From NCBI RefSeq assembly GCF_029946005.1, contig NZ_JAQSDR010000002.1:343667-407666 (forward strand): a DNA stretch of 64,000 bases, written 5' to 3'. Origin of the DNA: Aquabacterium sp. (GTDB lineage: Bacteria > Pseudomonadota > Gammaproteobacteria > Burkholderiales > Burkholderiaceae_C). A model generated the notes under the pieces. It did no database searches, was not told the origin of the DNA, and saw only the letters and a program-made list of their open reading frames with translations. The translations under genes were made by a program, and so were the position numbers. The stretch's first letter is position 1, and each line of letters opens with the position of its first letter. Shown in pieces: positions 27,926-36,895 of this stretch.

Positions 27926-29479
27926 TTAGGCGAACGACTTCTTGAACGCCACGATGGCCGACTGAAGCTCGGCTTCAGCGTCCTTGTCGAGCGCCTTGGT
28001 CTGTTCGAGTTTTGCCAACAGGGCAGCGTGGCTGGTCTTGAGGAACTGGTGCAGACCAGATTCAAAAGCCAGGATTTTCTTGACGTCGACGTTGTCCATG
28101 TAGCCCTTGTTCACAGCGAACAAGGTGGCACCCATCAGCGAGATCGGCAGCGGCGAGTACTGAGCCTGCTTGAGCAGTTCGGTCACGCGGGCACCGCGGT
28201 CCAGCTGCTTGCGGGTGGCGTCGTCCAGGTCCGAGGCGAACTGCGCGAACGCAGCCAGCTCGCGGTACTGGGCCAAGTCGGTGCGGATACCGCCAGACAG
28301 GTTCTTGATCAGCTTGGTCTGGGCAGCACCACCCACGCGCGACACCGAGATACCGGCGTTGATGGCGGGGCGGATGCCTGCGTTGAACAGGCTGGTTTCC
28401 AGGAAGATCTGGCCGTCGGTGATCGAGATCACGTTGGTGGGCACGAAGGCCGACACGTCACCGGCTTGCGTTTCGATGATGGGCAGTGCCGTCAGCGAAC
28501 CCGTCTTGCCCTTGACTTCACCGTTGGTGAAGGCTTCGACATAGGCGGCGTTCACGCGGGCTGCACGCTCTAACAGGCGCGAGTGAATGTAGAACACGTC
28601 GCCAGGATAGGCTTCGCGGCCAGGAGGACGGCGCAGCAGCAGCGAAACTTGGCGGTAAGCCACGGCTTGCTTGGACAGGTCGTCGTACACGATCAGGGCG
28701 TCTTCGCCACGGTCGCGGAAGTATTCGCCCATCGCGCAACCCGAGTAGGGTGACACGAACTGCATGGCGGCCGATTCGGAGGCCGAGGCGGCCACCACGA
28801 TGGTGTAGTCCATCGCGCCAGCGTTTTCCAGCGAGCGCACCACGTTCTTGATCGACGAGGCCTTCTGGCCGATCGCGACATAGATGCAGGTGACGCCTTG
28901 GCCCTTCTGGCTGATGATGGCGTCGATCGCGACGGCCGTCTTGCCGGTCTGGCGGTCACCAATGATCAGCTCGCGCTGGCCACGGCCCACGGGCACCATC
29001 GAGTCGATGGACTTCAAACCGGTTTGCAAAGGCTGCGACACCGATTCACGGGCGATCACACCAGGAGCGATCTTCTCGATGGGCGAACTCATCTTGGCGT
29101 TGATCGGGCCCTTGCCGTCGATCGGCTGACCGAGGGCATTGACCACGCGGCCCACCAGCTCGGGGCCCACGGGCACTTCCAGGATGCGGCCCGTGCACTT
29201 CACGGTGTCGCCTTCGGAGATGTGCTCGTACTCGCCCAGGATCACGGCGCCGACAGAGTCGCGCTCGAGGTTCAGGGCCAGACCGAAGGTCGGGGTGCCG
29301 TTGGCGGTGGAGGGAAACTCCAGCATTTCGCCCTGCATCGCGTTGGACAAGCCATGGACGCGGACGATACCGTCGGTCACCGACAGAACGGTGCCTTGGT
29401 TGCTGAGGTCCGTCGAGGTGCTCAAGCCCTCGATGCGGCTTTTGATCAGTTCAGAAATTTCGGCGGGATTCAATTGCAT
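27926..29479 (-). CDS. atpA: F1 ATP synthase alpha subunit
   Basis: The non-catalytic nucleotide-binding subunit has 517 residues. Walker A is GDRQTGKTA (about 169-177), the Walker B region is [11 protein letters not shown], and the family signature [17 protein letters not shown] is present. The N-terminus [17 protein letters not shown] is typical. It starts 108 bp after atpH, a gap that contains a stem-loop, and ends 107 bp before atpG. Confidence 0.98.
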   Translation of the reverse strand: MQLNPAEISELIKSRIEGLSTSTDLSNQGTVLSVTDGIVRVHGLSNAMQGEMLEFPSTANGTPTFGLALNLERDSVGAVILGEYEHISEGDTVKCTGRILEVPVGPELVGRVVNALGQPIDGKGPINAKMSSPIEKIAPGVIARESVSQPLQTGLKSIDSMVPVGRGQRELIIGDRQTGKTAVAIDAIISQKGQGVTCIYVAIGQKASSIKNVVRSLENAGAMDYTIVVAASASESAAMQFVSPYSGCAMGEYFRDRGEDALIVYDDLSKQAVAYRQVSLLLRRPPGREAYPGDVFYIHSRLLERAARVNAAYVEAFTNGEVKGKTGSLTALPIIETQAGDVSAFVPTNVISITDGQIFLETSLFNAGIRPAINAGISVSRVGGAAQTKLIKNLSGGIRTDLAQYRELAAFAQFASDLDDATRKQLDRGARVTELLKQAQYSPLPISLMGATLFAVNKGYMDNVDVKKILAFESGLHQFLKTSHAALLAKLEQTKALDKDAEAELQSAIVAFKKSFA

Positions 29480-29503
29480 GCTTAGCTCCCAGTTGGGTCA
29501 ATC

Positions 29504-29527
29504 TGTCTCAAGTGCACACCTGAGACA
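29504..29527 (-). promoter_or_regulatory. Stem-loop in the atpH-atpA intercistronic gap
   Basis: Arms TGTCTCA and TGAGACA flank an inner GTG/CAC pair, giving an interrupted hairpin 25 bp upstream of the atpA start. With no T run it is not a terminator; it may affect mRNA stability or alpha-subunit translation, which must exceed that of single-copy subunits. This is inference only. Confidence 0.35.
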
Positions 29528-29587
29528 ACCCGACGGATAAGGTCGATCCAGTTGTGTCGATGCGGTGCAGTCGTCAATCAAGCGCAA

Positions 29588-30121
29588 TCAGGCGATCAAG
29601 GCGGCCTTCATGCGTTCCAGTCGGGCTTTGACCGAGGTGTCCAGGGCTTCGTCACCGACGACCACACGGATGCCACCGATCAGGGCGGGCTCGACTTCCA
29701 CGGTGGCGACCAGTTTGCGGCCAAAGCGCTTTTCGAGCGCACTGACCACGTTAGTGAGCTGAGCCTGATCCAGCGGGTAAGCGCTGAAGATCTTGGCATC
29801 GGACACACCGGAACTGGCGTTCACCAAGGCGTGAAACTGCCCGATGATTTCAGGTAACGCCGCCAGTCGGCCGTTGTCGATCACGACACGCAGAAAATTC
29901 TGCATGCCAGGATCGAGCGGCTGGTTGGCAGCGGCCGTCAACACATCGAACACCTGCGCGGGCAGGGTCTTGGGGTTGTCGGCAAACGCGCGCAGCTGAC
30001 GATCAGCCGCGACGTTGGCCAGCGCCTCCACCTGCCCAGACCAACTCTTCACGTCGCCTTGTTGGGCGACCTTGAAGAGGGCTTCGGCATAGGGGCGCGC
30101 GATGGTTGCCAGCTCAGCCAT
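29588..30121 (-). CDS. atpH: ATP synthase delta subunit
   Basis: The 177-residue peripheral-stalk subunit joins F1 to the b subunits. [19 protein letters not shown] at the N-terminus and the C-terminal strand-rich [26 protein letters not shown] are diagnostic. It starts 2 bp after the atpF stop. Confidence 0.96.
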   Translation of the reverse strand: MAELATIARPYAEALFKVAQQGDVKSWSGQVEALANVAADRQLRAFADNPKTLPAQVFDVLTAAANQPLDPGMQNFLRVVIDNGRLAALPEIIGQFHALVNASSGVSDAKIFSAYPLDQAQLTNVVSALEKRFGRKLVATVEVEPALIGGIRVVVGDEALDTSVKARLERMKAALIA

Positions 30122-30123
30122 GC

Positions 30124-30594
30124 TCAGAGCTCCGTTTGGAGACGGTTCAACAACTCGGCGTGAACGCCGGCGTTGACTTCTCTTTGCAGGATCTGCTCGG
30201 CACCCTTGACAGCCAGTGTGGCCACTTGCTCACGCAGAGATTCACGGGCCCGGATCACTTGCTGGTCGGCCTCAGCCTTGGCAGCAGCGATGATCTTGGC
30301 GCCTTCGTCTTCAGCACGCTTCTTGGCGTCTTCGACGATGGCCTGGGCACGCTTTTCAGCGTCAGCAATGCGCTTGGTGCTCTCTTCGCGGGTCTGAGCG
30401 AGTTGCTCTTCGACACGCTTATTGGTCACTGCCAGTTCGGATTTGGCTTTGTCAGCCGCAGCCAGACCGTCAGCGATCTTGCGAGCACGTTCGTCCAGGG
30501 CCTTGGTCAAAGGCGGCCAGATGAAGCGCGTGGTAAACCACACCAGGATGGCGAAAACGACAGCCTGGAGGAACAGTGTTGCGTTGATATTCAC
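30124..30594 (-). CDS. atpF: ATP synthase b subunit
   Basis: The 156-residue peripheral-stalk subunit has one N-terminal transmembrane helix ([18 protein letters not shown]) with the conserved WPP turn, followed by a long charged coiled coil that dimerises and reaches F1. The length is standard. It follows atpE by 37 bp. Confidence 0.96.
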   Translation of the reverse strand: MNINATLFLQAVVFAILVWFTTRFIWPPLTKALDERARKIADGLAAADKAKSELAVTNKRVEEQLAQTREESTKRIADAEKRAQAIVEDAKKRAEDEGAKIIAAAKAEADQQVIRARESLREQVATLAVKGAEQILQREVNAGVHAELLNRLQTEL

Positions 30595-30631
30595 GGCGCG
30601 AGCCTTTCAGTCGTGAAAGGTTCGGGGTGAC

Positions 30632-30937
<306 letters not shown>

Positions 30938-30947
30938 TTACGACAAC

Positions 30948-31838
30948 TCAATGGTGATCGTGTGCCTGACCCACGTAGATCAGCGTCAGCATCATGAAGA
31001 TGAAGGCTTGCAGCGTGATCACGAGGATGTGGAACAAGGTCCAGATGGTGCCGGCCGCGATGTGACCGATGCCCAACCAGAAATAACCTTCAGCGGGGTT
31101 GAACTGCCAGGACCAGACGCCGCCCATCAAGGCGATCAGCATGAACACCAGCTCACCAGCGAACATGTTGCCGAACAACCGCATGCCGTGCGAGACGGTT
31201 TTGGCGGTGAACTCAATCAGCTGCATCAGGAAATTGATGGGGTAGAGCAGGAAGTGGTCGCCAAAAGGCGCCGCCACAAGTTCGTGCGACCAACCGCCCA
31301 GACCCTTGATCTTGATGTTGTAGAACAGGCAGATCAACAGCACGCTGGTAGACAGACCCAATGTGGTGGACAGGTCGGCCGTGGGCACGACACGCATGTA
31401 CTCGTGGTAGCCCAGCGCGGGACCGGCGTGATGCCAGACTTGCGGCAGCAGATCGACCGGCAGCATGTCCATGAAGTTCATCAGGAAGATCCAGACAAAC
31501 ACGGTCAGGGCCAACGGTGCCACCACCTTGCGGCTGTTGGCATTTTTGATGATGCCCTTGGCCTGGTTATCGACCATTTCGTACATCAACTCGATGGCGG
31601 CCTGCATGCGCCCAGGCACGCCCGATGTGGCGCGACGCGCGACCGACCACAACACAAAAGATCCGATCACACCAATGATCAAGGACCAGAACAGCGAATC
31701 GACGTTGAAGACACTGAAGTCCACAATCGACGTCTGCTTGGTGCTTTCCCAGGCGAAGTTCTTCTGCAAGTGCTGCAAGTGGTGCGTGATGTAACCACTG
31801 GCGGTCAGGGCCTGCTCTTCGTGTCCTTCAGCTGCCAT
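30948..31838 (-). CDS. atpB: ATP synthase a subunit
   Basis: This 296-residue polytopic stator channel provides the proton half-channels. The essential Arg lies in LFGNMFAGELVFML-region context with SHGMRLFGNMF, and the C-terminal helix ends YVGQAHDHH. An N-terminal soluble stretch of about 50 residues precedes the first helix, as in other Burkholderiales. It follows atpI by 12 bp. Confidence 0.97.
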   Translation of the reverse strand: MAAEGHEEQALTASGYITHHLQHLQKNFAWESTKQTSIVDFSVFNVDSLFWSLIIGVIGSFVLWSVARRATSGVPGRMQAAIELMYEMVDNQAKGIIKNANSRKVVAPLALTVFVWIFLMNFMDMLPVDLLPQVWHHAGPALGYHEYMRVVPTADLSTTLGLSTSVLLICLFYNIKIKGLGGWSHELVAAPFGDHFLLYPINFLMQLIEFTAKTVSHGMRLFGNMFAGELVFMLIALMGGVWSWQFNPAEGYFWLGIGHIAAGTIWTLFHILVITLQAFIFMMLTLIYVGQAHDHH

Positions 31839-31850
31839 CGTTGATCTCAG

Positions 31851-32372
31851 TTAGCGCTTGTCGCTCGCGACGTTTTTCTTCACCCGACCTTGCATGAACA
31901 AGGTCAGCCAATTCAGCTTGATGCACACAATCAGCGCCACCAGAAAGGCAGGCCAGCTCAATTGCGGCACCACTTTGACAGCAGCCACCAACATGATGAC
32001 CGCCACCCCAATCTTCACAAATTCCCACAGCATGAAGCCGAAAACGGCCACACCGGCATTGATGGCAGACACCTGCCGACTCATCCCGTAGGCGAACAGC
32101 GCACCAGGCACCACCACGCAGGCTGCACCATAAAGCGCCGACCACATCACATTGCTGCGGTACCCAGCCAGAAGCCAGGACCCTAAAGCGAGCAACATGC
32201 CAACCAGAGCCTGAATGGCCACCACACGCCACAAGGACACCACCGGCTGCCGAAGCCTCAGGGCTTCGACTTCGTCGCGGCTCCACTGCCTGACTGGAGG
32301 CTCCGGATTCTCAATGGAGTCATCAAGGACTCGCTCGATTTTCCGGGTGTCATCCAATGCTGACGGCTTCAT
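31851..32372 (-). CDS. atpI: ATP synthase assembly protein I
   Basis: The 173-residue inner-membrane protein assists c-ring assembly. Four hydrophobic segments lie between residues 45 and 160, with a conserved WEFVKIGVAVIMLVAA near residue 115. A 42-residue charged N-terminal extension (RKIERVLDDSIENPEPPVRQW) is longer than in enterobacterial AtpI but normal for this order. It is the first gene of the atp operon. Confidence 0.85.
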   Translation of the reverse strand: MKPSALDDTRKIERVLDDSIENPEPPVRQWSRDEVEALRLRQPVVSLWRVVAIQALVGMLLALGSWLLAGYRSNVMWSALYGAACVVVPGALFAYGMSRQVSAINAGVAVFGFMLWEFVKIGVAVIMLVAAVKVVPQLSWPAFLVALIVCIKLNWLTLFMQGRVKKNVASDKR

Positions 32373-32392
32373 GGTGTCGACAAAACCTAAAG

Positions 32393-32421
32393 ATTATACG
32401 CGCTTACGGGGCATGAATCCA
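32393..32421 (-). promoter_or_regulatory. Sigma-70-type promoter of the atp operon
   Basis: On the minus strand a perfect TATAAT (-10) lies at 32393-32398, with TGGATT at 32416-32421 exactly 17 bp upstream as a weak -35. Transcription would start about 14 bp before the atpI ATG. The -10 is strong; the -35 matches the consensus at only half its positions. Confidence 0.65.
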
Positions 32422-32488
32422 GTCTTAGGTCATACACAAGACAAGAACCCCTCAAGCGCGGGTCACAACGCCACGGGACATCGTCGGC

Positions 32489-33004
32489 TCAGTAGCGGCT
32501 GATGGCGCCATCCAGATCCGCCCGAAAGTAATGCGCACCGGGCAGTGGATTGAAGTAGTAGGGCTCGGTCGGCTCAAAGCCCAGGCTGGTGTACAGCTCG
32601 CGAGCAGCCTCCATATCGCTCAGGGTGTCCACGAACATGGTGCCGAAGCCTGATTCACGAGCGCGCTGCATCAAGGTCTCGACCAGCATGCGCCCCAGAC
32701 CAAAGCCACGGAAGGCGGGACGCACGTACAAGCGCTTCATTTCACAGGCATTGGCCTCGCTGGCATCCAGCAGCGAACGCAGGGCACAACACCCGGCGAC
32801 CGCATCATCGACCGTGGCCAGCAAAAAAACCTCTGCGGCCCCGACATAGCTACCAGCCGGATCGGCCAGCTCTTGCTCGAAGGACTGGAAGGACAGGTCC
32901 ACCCCCAATGAATCACCGTACTCGGCCAGGATGGCCATGGCCTGCGCCCAGTCTTGCGGCCCCTGCGCCGCGCACAGAGAAATCGAAGGGATGTTGGCGT
33001 CCAT
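32489..33004 (-). CDS. GNAT-family N-acetyltransferase
   Basis: This single GNAT domain has 171 residues. Motif A is RLYVRPAFRGFGLGRMLVETLM, with the acetyl-CoA-binding RGFGLG, preceded by GCCALRSL; motif B is YTSLGFEPTEPYYFNPLPGA. Closely similar stand-alone acetyltransferases are common in proteobacteria and their substrates are mostly unknown. It may share the upstream region with the divergent GNAT/GH3 cluster, whose inverted repeat lies 28 bp upstream of this start. Confidence 0.85.
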   Translation of the reverse strand: MDANIPSISLCAAQGPQDWAQAMAILAEYGDSLGVDLSFQSFEQELADPAGSYVGAAEVFLLATVDDAVAGCCALRSLLDASEANACEMKRLYVRPAFRGFGLGRMLVETLMQRARESGFGTMFVDTLSDMEAARELYTSLGFEPTEPYYFNPLPGAHYFRADLDGAISRY

Positions 33005-33031
33005 ATTTGATGGTCAGTGTATATCGAGACA

Positions 33032-33046
33032 CCCCCTGATTGAGGG
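33032..33046 (+). promoter_or_regulatory. Inverted repeat CCCCT-N5-AGGGG in the divergent region before the GH3 cluster
   Basis: CCCCTGATTGAGGGG fits the pattern found before both PEP-CTERM genes. It lies 166 bp before the GNAT-like gene on the plus strand and 28 bp before the acetyltransferase on the minus strand. The outer GAGA/TCTC bases extend the dyad with a small bulge. Confidence 0.55.
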
Positions 33047-33212
33047 GTCTCCTCGGGCAAGCCCCATGCTGGATTTTGGACAAGACCGGCATCCTGATCA
33101 ACAGGCAAGTAATTGCAACATTTTGTTTTTCAGCCAACCCATTCAACGCTCCCCGTTCGGAGGTTGCCGGGGTTTGTTGTCCAGGCCTTGGGCGCCCCGG
33201 TGGAGTATTTTT

Positions 33213-34088
33213 ATGTCTGCAACTGTCAAAAAAGAGAAGGTGAGCACCTTCTTCCGCCCCATCAGCTCAGTAACGGTCACCAACATCAAGCAGATGTATG
33301 ACCTGTACGCCAAGTACTACGAGAACACGTCGCTGGACATCTTCCTGACCGACTTGTCGAAGAAATCGGGCGTGATCCTGGTGACGCGCGCCGTGGACGA
33401 CCAGATCGTGGGCTTCTCGACCCAGACGTTTTTCGACTTGAAGGTCGACGGCAAGCGCGTGCGCGGCATCTTCAGCGGCGACACCATCATTGAGCAGGCT
33501 TACTGGGGCAACAATGCCTTGGCCAACACCTTCTACCGTCGCCTGATCATTGAGCGCCTGAAGCGCCCCTTCGTGCCCTTCTATTGGTTCCTGATCTCCA
33601 AGGGGTACAAGACGTATCTCTTGATGACCAACAATTTCTACAACTACTACCCGAACGTGAACGGCAAGGACGACCAGTACCGCCGCGTCACCGAGGCGTA
33701 TTGCCAGCAGTTGTTCCCCGATGCGTTCGACCGCGAGAAGATGTTGCTGGACTTCGGCGAAAGCTATGTGCGCCTGAAGGGCGACGTGGCCACCATCACG
33801 CCCGAGCTGGTCTCGGCCAACCCGCACATCGCCTTCTTCGAGAAGGTGAACCCCAGCTGGCGCCGTGGCACCGAGGTGCCTTGCCTGGCCGCCTGCGACT
33901 ACGAGAGCCTGGTGCGCTCGATCGTGGACGTGCCCTGGAAGTGGATCAAGAAGCACATCCTGGGCACCCACCGCCCGGAAGGCCTGGAGCTGGCCAAGCG
34001 TCAAGCGACGTCGAGCGGTGACAAGCACAAGCAGGCATGGCTGGACGTGGACGCCGACGAGGCGATCGAACGGACCAAGGCCTCCTGA
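33213..34088 (+). CDS. Uncharacterised GNAT-fold-like protein, first gene of the GH3 cluster
   Basis: The 291-residue cytoplasmic protein has no close family I can name. Residues 50-115 read as a GNAT core: VILVTRAVDDQIVGFSTQ, then GKRVRGIFSGDTIIEQAYWGNNALAN. The RxxFSGDT strand recurs almost at the same residue number (88-91) in the gene at 35776 (87-90), so the two are probably distant relatives; this one lacks the canonical RxxGxG/A acetyl-CoA loop. The C-terminal tail is charged. GGAG precedes ATG 33213. The stop is 1 bp before the GH3 gene, indicating an operon. An acyltransferase role is inference. Confidence 0.6.
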   Translation: MSATVKKEKVSTFFRPISSVTVTNIKQMYDLYAKYYENTSLDIFLTDLSKKSGVILVTRAVDDQIVGFSTQTFFDLKVDGKRVRGIFSGDTIIEQAYWGNNALANTFYRRLIIERLKRPFVPFYWFLISKGYKTYLLMTNNFYNYYPNVNGKDDQYRRVTEAYCQQLFPDAFDREKMLLDFGESYVRLKGDVATITPELVSANPHIAFFEKVNPSWRRGTEVPCLAACDYESLVRSIVDVPWKWIKKHILGTHRPEGLELAKRQATSSGDKHKQAWLDVDADEAIERTKAS

Positions 34089-34089
34089 C

Positions 34090-35724
34090 ATGGGGGCCAG
34101 TCATACCCTAGGACACCACCTTCTCAAACTGCTGGTCGCCCCGGGCCGGCGCCGTTTTGAACGGCATCTTGGCGAACTGGAATCGATCCAGCGCGCCAGG
34201 CTGTCGCGTTGGTTGTCTGCTGCCTCAAACTCACCCGAAGGACAACGCCGTGGCATCCGCGCGGATTGGTCGTGGGAAGAGTTCGCCCGCCAGCAACCCG
34301 TCACCACCTACAGCGACTATGCGGAGCTGCTGCTGCAACAGCGCGAGCGCAAGCAGAACCTGCTGATCGATTCGCCAGTGATGCGCTACCAGCCCACCAG
34401 CGGCTCGACCTCGGCGGTGAAGTGGATCCCGTACACCAAGATGTTCCTGGACGAGCTGGACCAGGTGATCACGGCGTGGGTGGGCGATCTGTACCGCCAG
34501 TTCCCCGGGCAGGCCAATGGCACGCACTATTGGTCGCTGTCGTGGATCCCCACCGACATGCGCGGCCAGACGGCCGGTGACATCAACGACGACATGAAGA
34601 TGTTGTCCTGGGGCAAGCGTCTGCTGGCCTATTTGACGCAGGCGGCGCCGCAAGAGATCGCCCTGGCCGAGACCTCTGACGACTCGCTGTTCGCCACCCT
34701 GGCTTACCTGGTGTCCGATGAGGCCTTGGGTTTCATCTCAGTGTGGAGCCCCACCTTTGGCCTGGGCTTGCTGGAGCAGATGGGCCGTTGGCGCGAAGAG
34801 TTGGCAGAGGCCTTGTCGCGCGGCCACTGGGGCAAGCGCACCTCGCGCATGGCGGGCCTGCCCTGCCCTCAATCGCCCCGTGCCGCGCAGTTGCTGCGCG
34901 ATTGGAATGGCGTGATGAACGCCGAGTTCTTTGCGAAACTGTGGCCGCAGTTGGCGGTGCTGAGCGCGTGGGACACGGCTGCCGCCGCACCCTGGGCGCA
35001 GAAGCTCAAGTCGCTGCTGCCGCACGCCAACTTCCAGGGCAAGGGTTTGTGGGCCACCGAAGGCGTGGTGACCTTCCCGTTTCAAGGCCGTTATCCGCTG
35101 TCCTACCTGAGCCACTTCTACGAGTTCCAGGATGCGCAGGACGGCCGGGTGCTGGCCCCATGGCAATTGCGCGAAGGCCAGGACGTGATCCCGATCATGA
35201 CCACCGGCAGCGGCTTTGCTCGCTACAAGATGAGCGATGTGATCCGCGTGGATGGCCACCTGGGCCAGGTGCCGTGCTTCACCTTCCTGGGCCGCAATGA
35301 CGGCGTGGACCTGGTGGGCGAGAAGATCAGCGCGACCACCGCACAGCAGGTGCAAGACAGCCTGCCGCTGGACAACGCGCTGCCCGTGACCCTGCTGGCG
35401 CTGGACCACAGCACCCATCAATCACCAGGCTATGTGTTGCTGGTGGAATGCGCCCCCGAGGCGAACCGCACGGCTTTGCAGCAGGCACTGTCGGCCCAGC
35501 TGGAAAAGGCCTTGTTGGGCAACTTCCACTACAAGCTGGCCCGCGAGTTGGGTCAATTGCAGCCAGCCGCCTGCATCGCCCTGCCCCAAATGCGCGAGAT
35601 CTACCTGGACCAATGCCGCCTGCGCGGCATGATCGAAGGCAACATCAAGATCGAACCTTTGCGCCATTGGCGTGGGGAAGTACCGGCCGTGCTGCGCGAT
35701 GTGCTGGACGCCGTCGCCGCCTGA
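34090..35724 (+). CDS. GH3-family adenylate-forming enzyme
   Basis: The 544-residue protein belongs to the GH3 superfamily, whose plant members (JAR1, GH3) adenylate a carboxylic acid and conjugate it to an amino acid. The nucleotide motif is YQPTSGSTSAVKWIPYTK (about 97-114). Further family motifs are WATEGVVTFPF (about 320), ARYKMSDVIRVDG and FTFLGRNDGVDLVGEKIS. Bacterial GH3 substrates are largely unknown. The flanking acyltransferase-like genes suggest it activates a fatty or polyketide acid. It begins 1 bp after the upstream gene; the longer open frame inside that gene is not used. Confidence 0.85.
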   Translation: MGASHTLGHHLLKLLVAPGRRRFERHLGELESIQRARLSRWLSAASNSPEGQRRGIRADWSWEEFARQQPVTTYSDYAELLLQQRERKQNLLIDSPVMRYQPTSGSTSAVKWIPYTKMFLDELDQVITAWVGDLYRQFPGQANGTHYWSLSWIPTDMRGQTAGDINDDMKMLSWGKRLLAYLTQAAPQEIALAETSDDSLFATLAYLVSDEALGFISVWSPTFGLGLLEQMGRWREELAEALSRGHWGKRTSRMAGLPCPQSPRAAQLLRDWNGVMNAEFFAKLWPQLAVLSAWDTAAAAPWAQKLKSLLPHANFQGKGLWATEGVVTFPFQGRYPLSYLSHFYEFQDAQDGRVLAPWQLREGQDVIPIMTTGSGFARYKMSDVIRVDGHLGQVPCFTFLGRNDGVDLVGEKISATTAQQVQDSLPLDNALPVTLLALDHSTHQSPGYVLLVECAPEANRTALQQALSAQLEKALLGNFHYKLARELGQLQPAACIALPQMREIYLDQCRLRGMIEGNIKIEPLRHWRGEVPAVLRDVLDAVAA

Positions 35725-35775
35725 CCCTCGCTTGCTTCAGAATCGCCTTCACCCGAACAACCACTTTCACCGACC

Positions 35776-36873
35776 ATGGCCATCACTGTAAGACTGGGCA
35801 CACCCGCCGACAACGCCAAGATGCAAGACCTGATCACCAAGATCACGATGCCGGGCGTGGCGCAGATGTGCTTCCAGCGCGACCCGGACTTCTTCGTCGG
35901 GGCCAAGGTGATTGGTGACGAGTTCGTGCTGACGGTGGCCGACGACGATGAACGCCCCGATGTGCTGGCAGGCTTGACCGTGATCTCGGGCCGCGAGTTG
36001 TTCATCAGTGGGCAAAAGCGCCGCGTGTACTACTCAGGCGACACGCGAGTGGACCCGTTCTACCGCCGACGCGGCATCGCCTCGAACCTGTTCGTGGAGC
36101 AGAAGAAGTTCCGCTCCAACGAGGACCTGCTGCAAGGCATTGTGTTGAAAGAGAACACCGCCCCGCTGGACGCCGCCGCCAAGTCGGCCGATGGCGTGCT
36201 GTTCCGCTACTGGATCAGCCACGCGATCGAGACGAGCTTCATCTTCACGCGCAAGATCACGCCGCGCATCCCCGCTGGCGTTCAGATCCGCGCAGCCACC
36301 GCCGCCGACGTGTCGGCCATGCAAGTGTTCTTCGACTGCGAAGCGCCGCGCCGCAACGGCTACCCGGTCTACGACTTCACCAAGCTGCAAGCCGGTGATC
36401 CCTACTACGCGGGTTTGTCGATCGGCGACTTTGCCCTGGCCACGCGCAACGGCGAGATCATCGGCTTCCTGGCTGGCTGGAACCAAAAGGCCTACAAACA
36501 AACGCGCATCGTGGGCTTCAAGCCCATCGTCAAGGTGCTGCGCCCGCTGTACAACCTGTACGTGGGCCTGACTGGTGGCTTCAAGCTGCCCGCCATCGGG
36601 GGCGCGTTGAACTACCTCTCGCTGTACAACATCCTGGTCGCCAAAGACGATCCGGCGGTGCTGCAAGGCCTGATCGACTGGATCATGGCCCACCAGGGCC
36701 AGAAGTACGACGCCTTGGCGATTGCCATCACCAACGGCGACCCGCTGGAAAACGTGCCTCGTGGCTACAAACGCCAGAAGCTGTTCTCAAGTCACTTCTG
36801 GCTGAGCTATGGCGAAGATCCGCGCCCCGGCATCGACAACCGCCCCTTGTACGTGGAGCTGGGCCGCCTTTGA
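35776..36873 (+). CDS. GNAT-family acyltransferase, second GNAT gene of the GH3 cluster
   Basis: The 365-residue protein has an N-terminal GNAT domain with RVYYSGDTRVDPFYRRRGIASNLF (RRRGIA at 97-102 is the acyl-CoA loop) and a second, weaker GNAT-like half from about residue 175 (VQIRAATAADVSAMQ to LATRNGEIIGFLAGW). A bidomain GNAT of this length is unusual and recalls mycothiol synthase-like or N-acyl amino acid synthase-like layouts, but I cannot assign either. It lies 51 bp after the GH3 gene on the same strand. Confidence 0.7.
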   Translation: MAITVRLGTPADNAKMQDLITKITMPGVAQMCFQRDPDFFVGAKVIGDEFVLTVADDDERPDVLAGLTVISGRELFISGQKRRVYYSGDTRVDPFYRRRGIASNLFVEQKKFRSNEDLLQGIVLKENTAPLDAAAKSADGVLFRYWISHAIETSFIFTRKITPRIPAGVQIRAATAADVSAMQVFFDCEAPRRNGYPVYDFTKLQAGDPYYAGLSIGDFALATRNGEIIGFLAGWNQKAYKQTRIVGFKPIVKVLRPLYNLYVGLTGGFKLPAIGGALNYLSLYNILVAKDDPAVLQGLIDWIMAHQGQKYDALAIAITNGDPLENVPRGYKRQKLFSSHFWLSYGEDPRPGIDNRPLYVELGRL

Positions 36874-36895
36874 TCGGCTCTGGTGGCCGCTGGTG

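Noticed and set aside
33100..33120. Possible sigma-54 promoter (AGGCAAG...TTGCAA) before the GNAT/GH3 cluster
   Set aside because: The GG and GC elements are 9 bp apart instead of the required 10.
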